Shown: one piece after another, positions 62,458-64,000 of the stretch
Layout: every line of letters begins with the position of its first letter
How positions within the stretch are numbered: the first letter of the stretch is position 1
Assembly: GCF_002770595.1 (NCBI RefSeq)
Contig: NZ_CP022986.1
Span: 2,480,001 to 2,544,000 of the forward strand
Source: Chryseobacterium camelliae
GTDB taxonomy: Bacteria > Bacteroidota > Bacteroidia > Flavobacteriales > Weeksellaceae
Direction of reading: 5' to 3'
DNA length: 64,000 nucleotides
Made by a program: the position numbers and the translations under genes
Notes under the pieces: model-generated
The model's database searches: none
Told to the model about the DNA's origin: nothing
What the model saw: the letters and a program-made list of their open reading frames with translations, nothing else

Positions 62458-63156
62458 ATGACAAAAATTAAGACCAAGGAAAGCTTCTTTTTAAAGATGA
62501 GCCCTCTGAAAAGAGGGATCATCAGCCTTCTGGCTTCCGTGCTGGTTTTCCTTCTGATCTTCAGGCTGGACCTTAAGCCGCTGATTATTCTCATATTCTG
62601 CTGGCTGGCATTTTCTGTGGTTTTTCTGTTTCTGGACTGGCAGGTTATTCTCCACAGGAAAGTGGATGACATCCGTAAAAAAGCCAGAGCTGATGACGGA
62701 AATGCATTTTTTGTTTTTACGACCATTATAGTCGCATCTTTAGCAAGCATGTTTGCCATCTTTTTCCTTATTACTTCCAAAGATAAGGGAGTGCAGAAGG
62801 AAATCTATTTTCTGCCGGCTGTTCTCGGCGCGATGATCCTGTCCTGGATCATGGTACAGACCCAGTATATCTTTCATTATGCACGGGAATATTATGATGA
62901 GGATACGTCGGGGAAAAAGGAGGAAATAGGCGGATTGCAGTTTCCGACAGAAGACAAGAACGAAATATATCATCCTGACTACCTGGATTTTGCTTACTAT
63001 TCGTTCTGTATGGGTTGTACATTCCAGGTTTCTGATGTGAGCATTACATCAAGGAATTTAAGAAAAATAACGATGATCCACGGGCTGCTCGCTTTCTTCA
63101 TGAACACTTTTGTGGTCGCGCTTACCATTAATCTGGTTGCAGGCCTTAACGGTTAA
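62458..63156 (+). CDS. DUF1345 membrane protein
   Basis: The 232-residue integral membrane protein has five hydrophobic segments (about 19-36, 40-60, 84-105, 119-137, 207-228) and the DUF1345 signature YYSFCMGCTFQVSDVSITSRNLR (read in parts) late in the sequence. The family is widespread and uncharacterised; some members sit beside potassium or stress genes. It follows the receptor pair by 164 bases with a terminator between, so it is its own unit. Confidence 0.85.
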   Translation: MTKIKTKESFFLKMSPLKRGIISLLASVLVFLLIFRLDLKPLIILIFCWLAFSVVFLFLDWQVILHRKVDDIRKKARADDGNAFFVFTTIIVASLASMFAIFFLITSKDKGVQKEIYFLPAVLGAMILSWIMVQTQYIFHYAREYYDEDTSGKKEEIGGLQFPTEDKNEIYHPDYLDFAYYSFCMGCTFQVSDVSITSRNLRKITMIHGLLAFFMNTFVVALTINLVAGLNG

Positions 63157-63470
63157 TCTTCTACACAGATATTGCTCCTTCGGAGCAAAGCAAAAATTTT
63201 TTAAAGGGAGCAAAGCGGTGCGGCAAAGCCACTGATCAAGCAGACGGATTATTCTTGCGCTTCATCAGATCAGCCTGCTGATCCTTTCTTTGCCTTCTGA
63301 GCATATGCAGAGCAAAAGCAAACTTTGCGTAAAAAACAGGTAAAATCAGAATTACAAGCAATACCGATTTGAAACTCTTAGCTTTGAGATCGATATATAG
63401 AATCTACGGCTGCCAACTCTCCTCTTTTAACCATTAATCTGATTGATCTTTCGGTCAGCATAATTTCTGC
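63157..63470. other. Non-coding 314-base region with hairpin
   Basis: No gene is supported in either direction. A seven-base stem TTGCTCC/GGAGCAA (63172-63188, loop TTC) is followed by a T-run near 63196-63201 and may terminate the DUF1345 gene. The core GGAGCAAAGC recurs at 63210-63219 after a short gap, so the region may be a small degraded repeat. Confidence 0.45.
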
Positions 63471-64000
63471 CTAAAAACCGACTGTCTGAAAAGTCCAGTT
63501 GAAGGTATTAATCAATGTCAGCTTATTGACAGGTACCGGAAGATCAGTAATTATTTCCAAAACCAAATTCGCCATCATGCTTCCCACGATTCCCGGTAAA
63601 GCACCCAATACGCCAAGGCTGTCACAGTCGGGAATATGTTCATCGGAAGGCGGTTCCGGAAAAATATCCCTGAGGTTCCGGCTGCCCTGACAGTTAAGAA
63701 CCGCAACCTGTCCGGAAAATCCGAGAATGCTGCCGTAAACAAGAGGCTTTCCCAGCTTTACGCAGGTATCATTGATTAAATATCTGGTCTTGAAATTATC
63801 GGAACCATCAACTATGATATCATAGTCTGAAATAAGTTCCTCAGCATTGGTATCATCTATTTTCAGGTAATGTCCGGTAAAATTCACCTGATGGTTCAGG
63901 CTTTTAACGAATTGTCCTGCACTTTCCACTTTGGCCATGCCGACTGAATGTTCCGTATGGATCACCTGCCGGTTTAAATTATGCAGTTCCACCTTATCAA
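63471..64000 (-). CDS. ThiF/MoeB-family adenylyltransferase (C-terminal part)
   Basis: About 176 residues of the C-terminal side are visible; the gene runs off the right edge, with the GxGxxG part beyond it. DKVELHNLNRQ at the edge is the family's ADP/Mg-binding turn. IVDGSDNFKTRYLINDTCVKLGKPLVYGSILGFSGQV (read in parts) contains the E1-like catalytic Asp region. The usual Cys-pair zinc motifs are not seen in the visible part (PDCDSLGVLG has a single Cys). MoeB and ThiF adenylate the C-terminus of MoaD or ThiS. The sequence alone does not decide between them; a linked thi or moe operon would lie outside the window. Confidence 0.85.
   Translation of the reverse strand, partial: DKVELHNLNRQVIHTEHSVGMAKVESAGQFVKSLNHQVNFTGHYLKIDDTNAEELISDYDIIVDGSDNFKTRYLINDTCVKLGKPLVYGSILGFSGQVAVLNCQGSRNLRDIFPEPPSDEHIPDCDSLGVLGALPGIVGSMMANLVLEIITDLPVPVNKLTLINTFNWTFQTVGF

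Noticed and set aside
1..64000. CRISPR array, tRNA or rRNA genes
   Set aside because: No regular direct repeats with spacers were seen, and no cloverleaf or rRNA sequence was recognised in the gaps; a tool-based scan was not possible.

Overview
The window is a chromosomal segment of a flavobacterium, most likely Chryseobacterium or a close relative in the Weeksellaceae. The evidence is the recurrent Bacteroidetes promoter pattern (TTTG, about 20-24 bases, TAnnTTTG), aconitase, MetK and FjTAL-like tyrosine ammonia-lyase of flavobacterial type, many TonB-linked outer-membrane proteins, and a flexirubin-type pigment locus. No sequence search was possible, so family names rest on motifs and recall.

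Bases 1-22215 hold most of a flexirubin (aryl-polyene/dialkylresorcinol ester) cluster. A rightward operon (about 1-11178) encodes the end of a probable BtrH-like acyltransferase, an ABC exporter, a thioesterase, three ketosynthase-fold proteins plus a chain-length-factor-like one, an acyl carrier protein (ACP), a polysaccharide-deacetylase-like protein, a LolA/lipoprotein pair, a hotdog dehydratase and a glycosyltransferase-DUF2062 fusion. A convergent leftward operon (19481-11195) encodes tyrosine ammonia-lyase, a ketoreductase, a ketosynthase, a second ACP, an LpxL-like acyltransferase, a CrtI-like oxidoreductase and a C45-family Ntn hydrolase. A halogenase-like flavoprotein is divergent from the lyase, and a CoA-ligase-like enzyme closes the locus. 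Together they can make 4-coumarate from tyrosine, activate it, extend it on ACP to a polyene, tailor it, and pass it to the envelope. The resorcinol-forming DarA/DarB proteins and an MMPL exporter are not in the window.

Bases 22430-25364 are an accessory island: an 872-residue protein ending in a papain-like Cys-His-Asp toxin domain, followed four bases later by a small Imm35-like immunity protein. This is the best candidate for an under-described system; its roughly 750-residue N-terminal part matches nothing I recognise.

Bases 25686-50259 are mostly housekeeping: ileS, a DksA-like protein with a degraded zinc finger, lspA, trpS, an OmpR-type two-component system beside a PepSY-like periplasmic protein, an ECF sigma factor with a 44-residue companion, metK under a SAM-II riboswitch, a divergent oxyR/katA pair, crotonase, CMP deaminase, xerD, Nudix, and envelope lipoproteins.

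Bases 50401-64000 hold a TonB-dependent receptor under a TPP riboswitch (so probably a thiamine receptor), a WG-repeat protein, aconitase, a LytTR two-component system divergent from two large beta-barrel receptors, a DUF1345 membrane protein, a 314-base gap, and the C-terminal part of a ThiF/MoeB-family adenylyltransferase cut by the window edge. I saw no tRNA, rRNA, CRISPR array, transposase or prophage gene.
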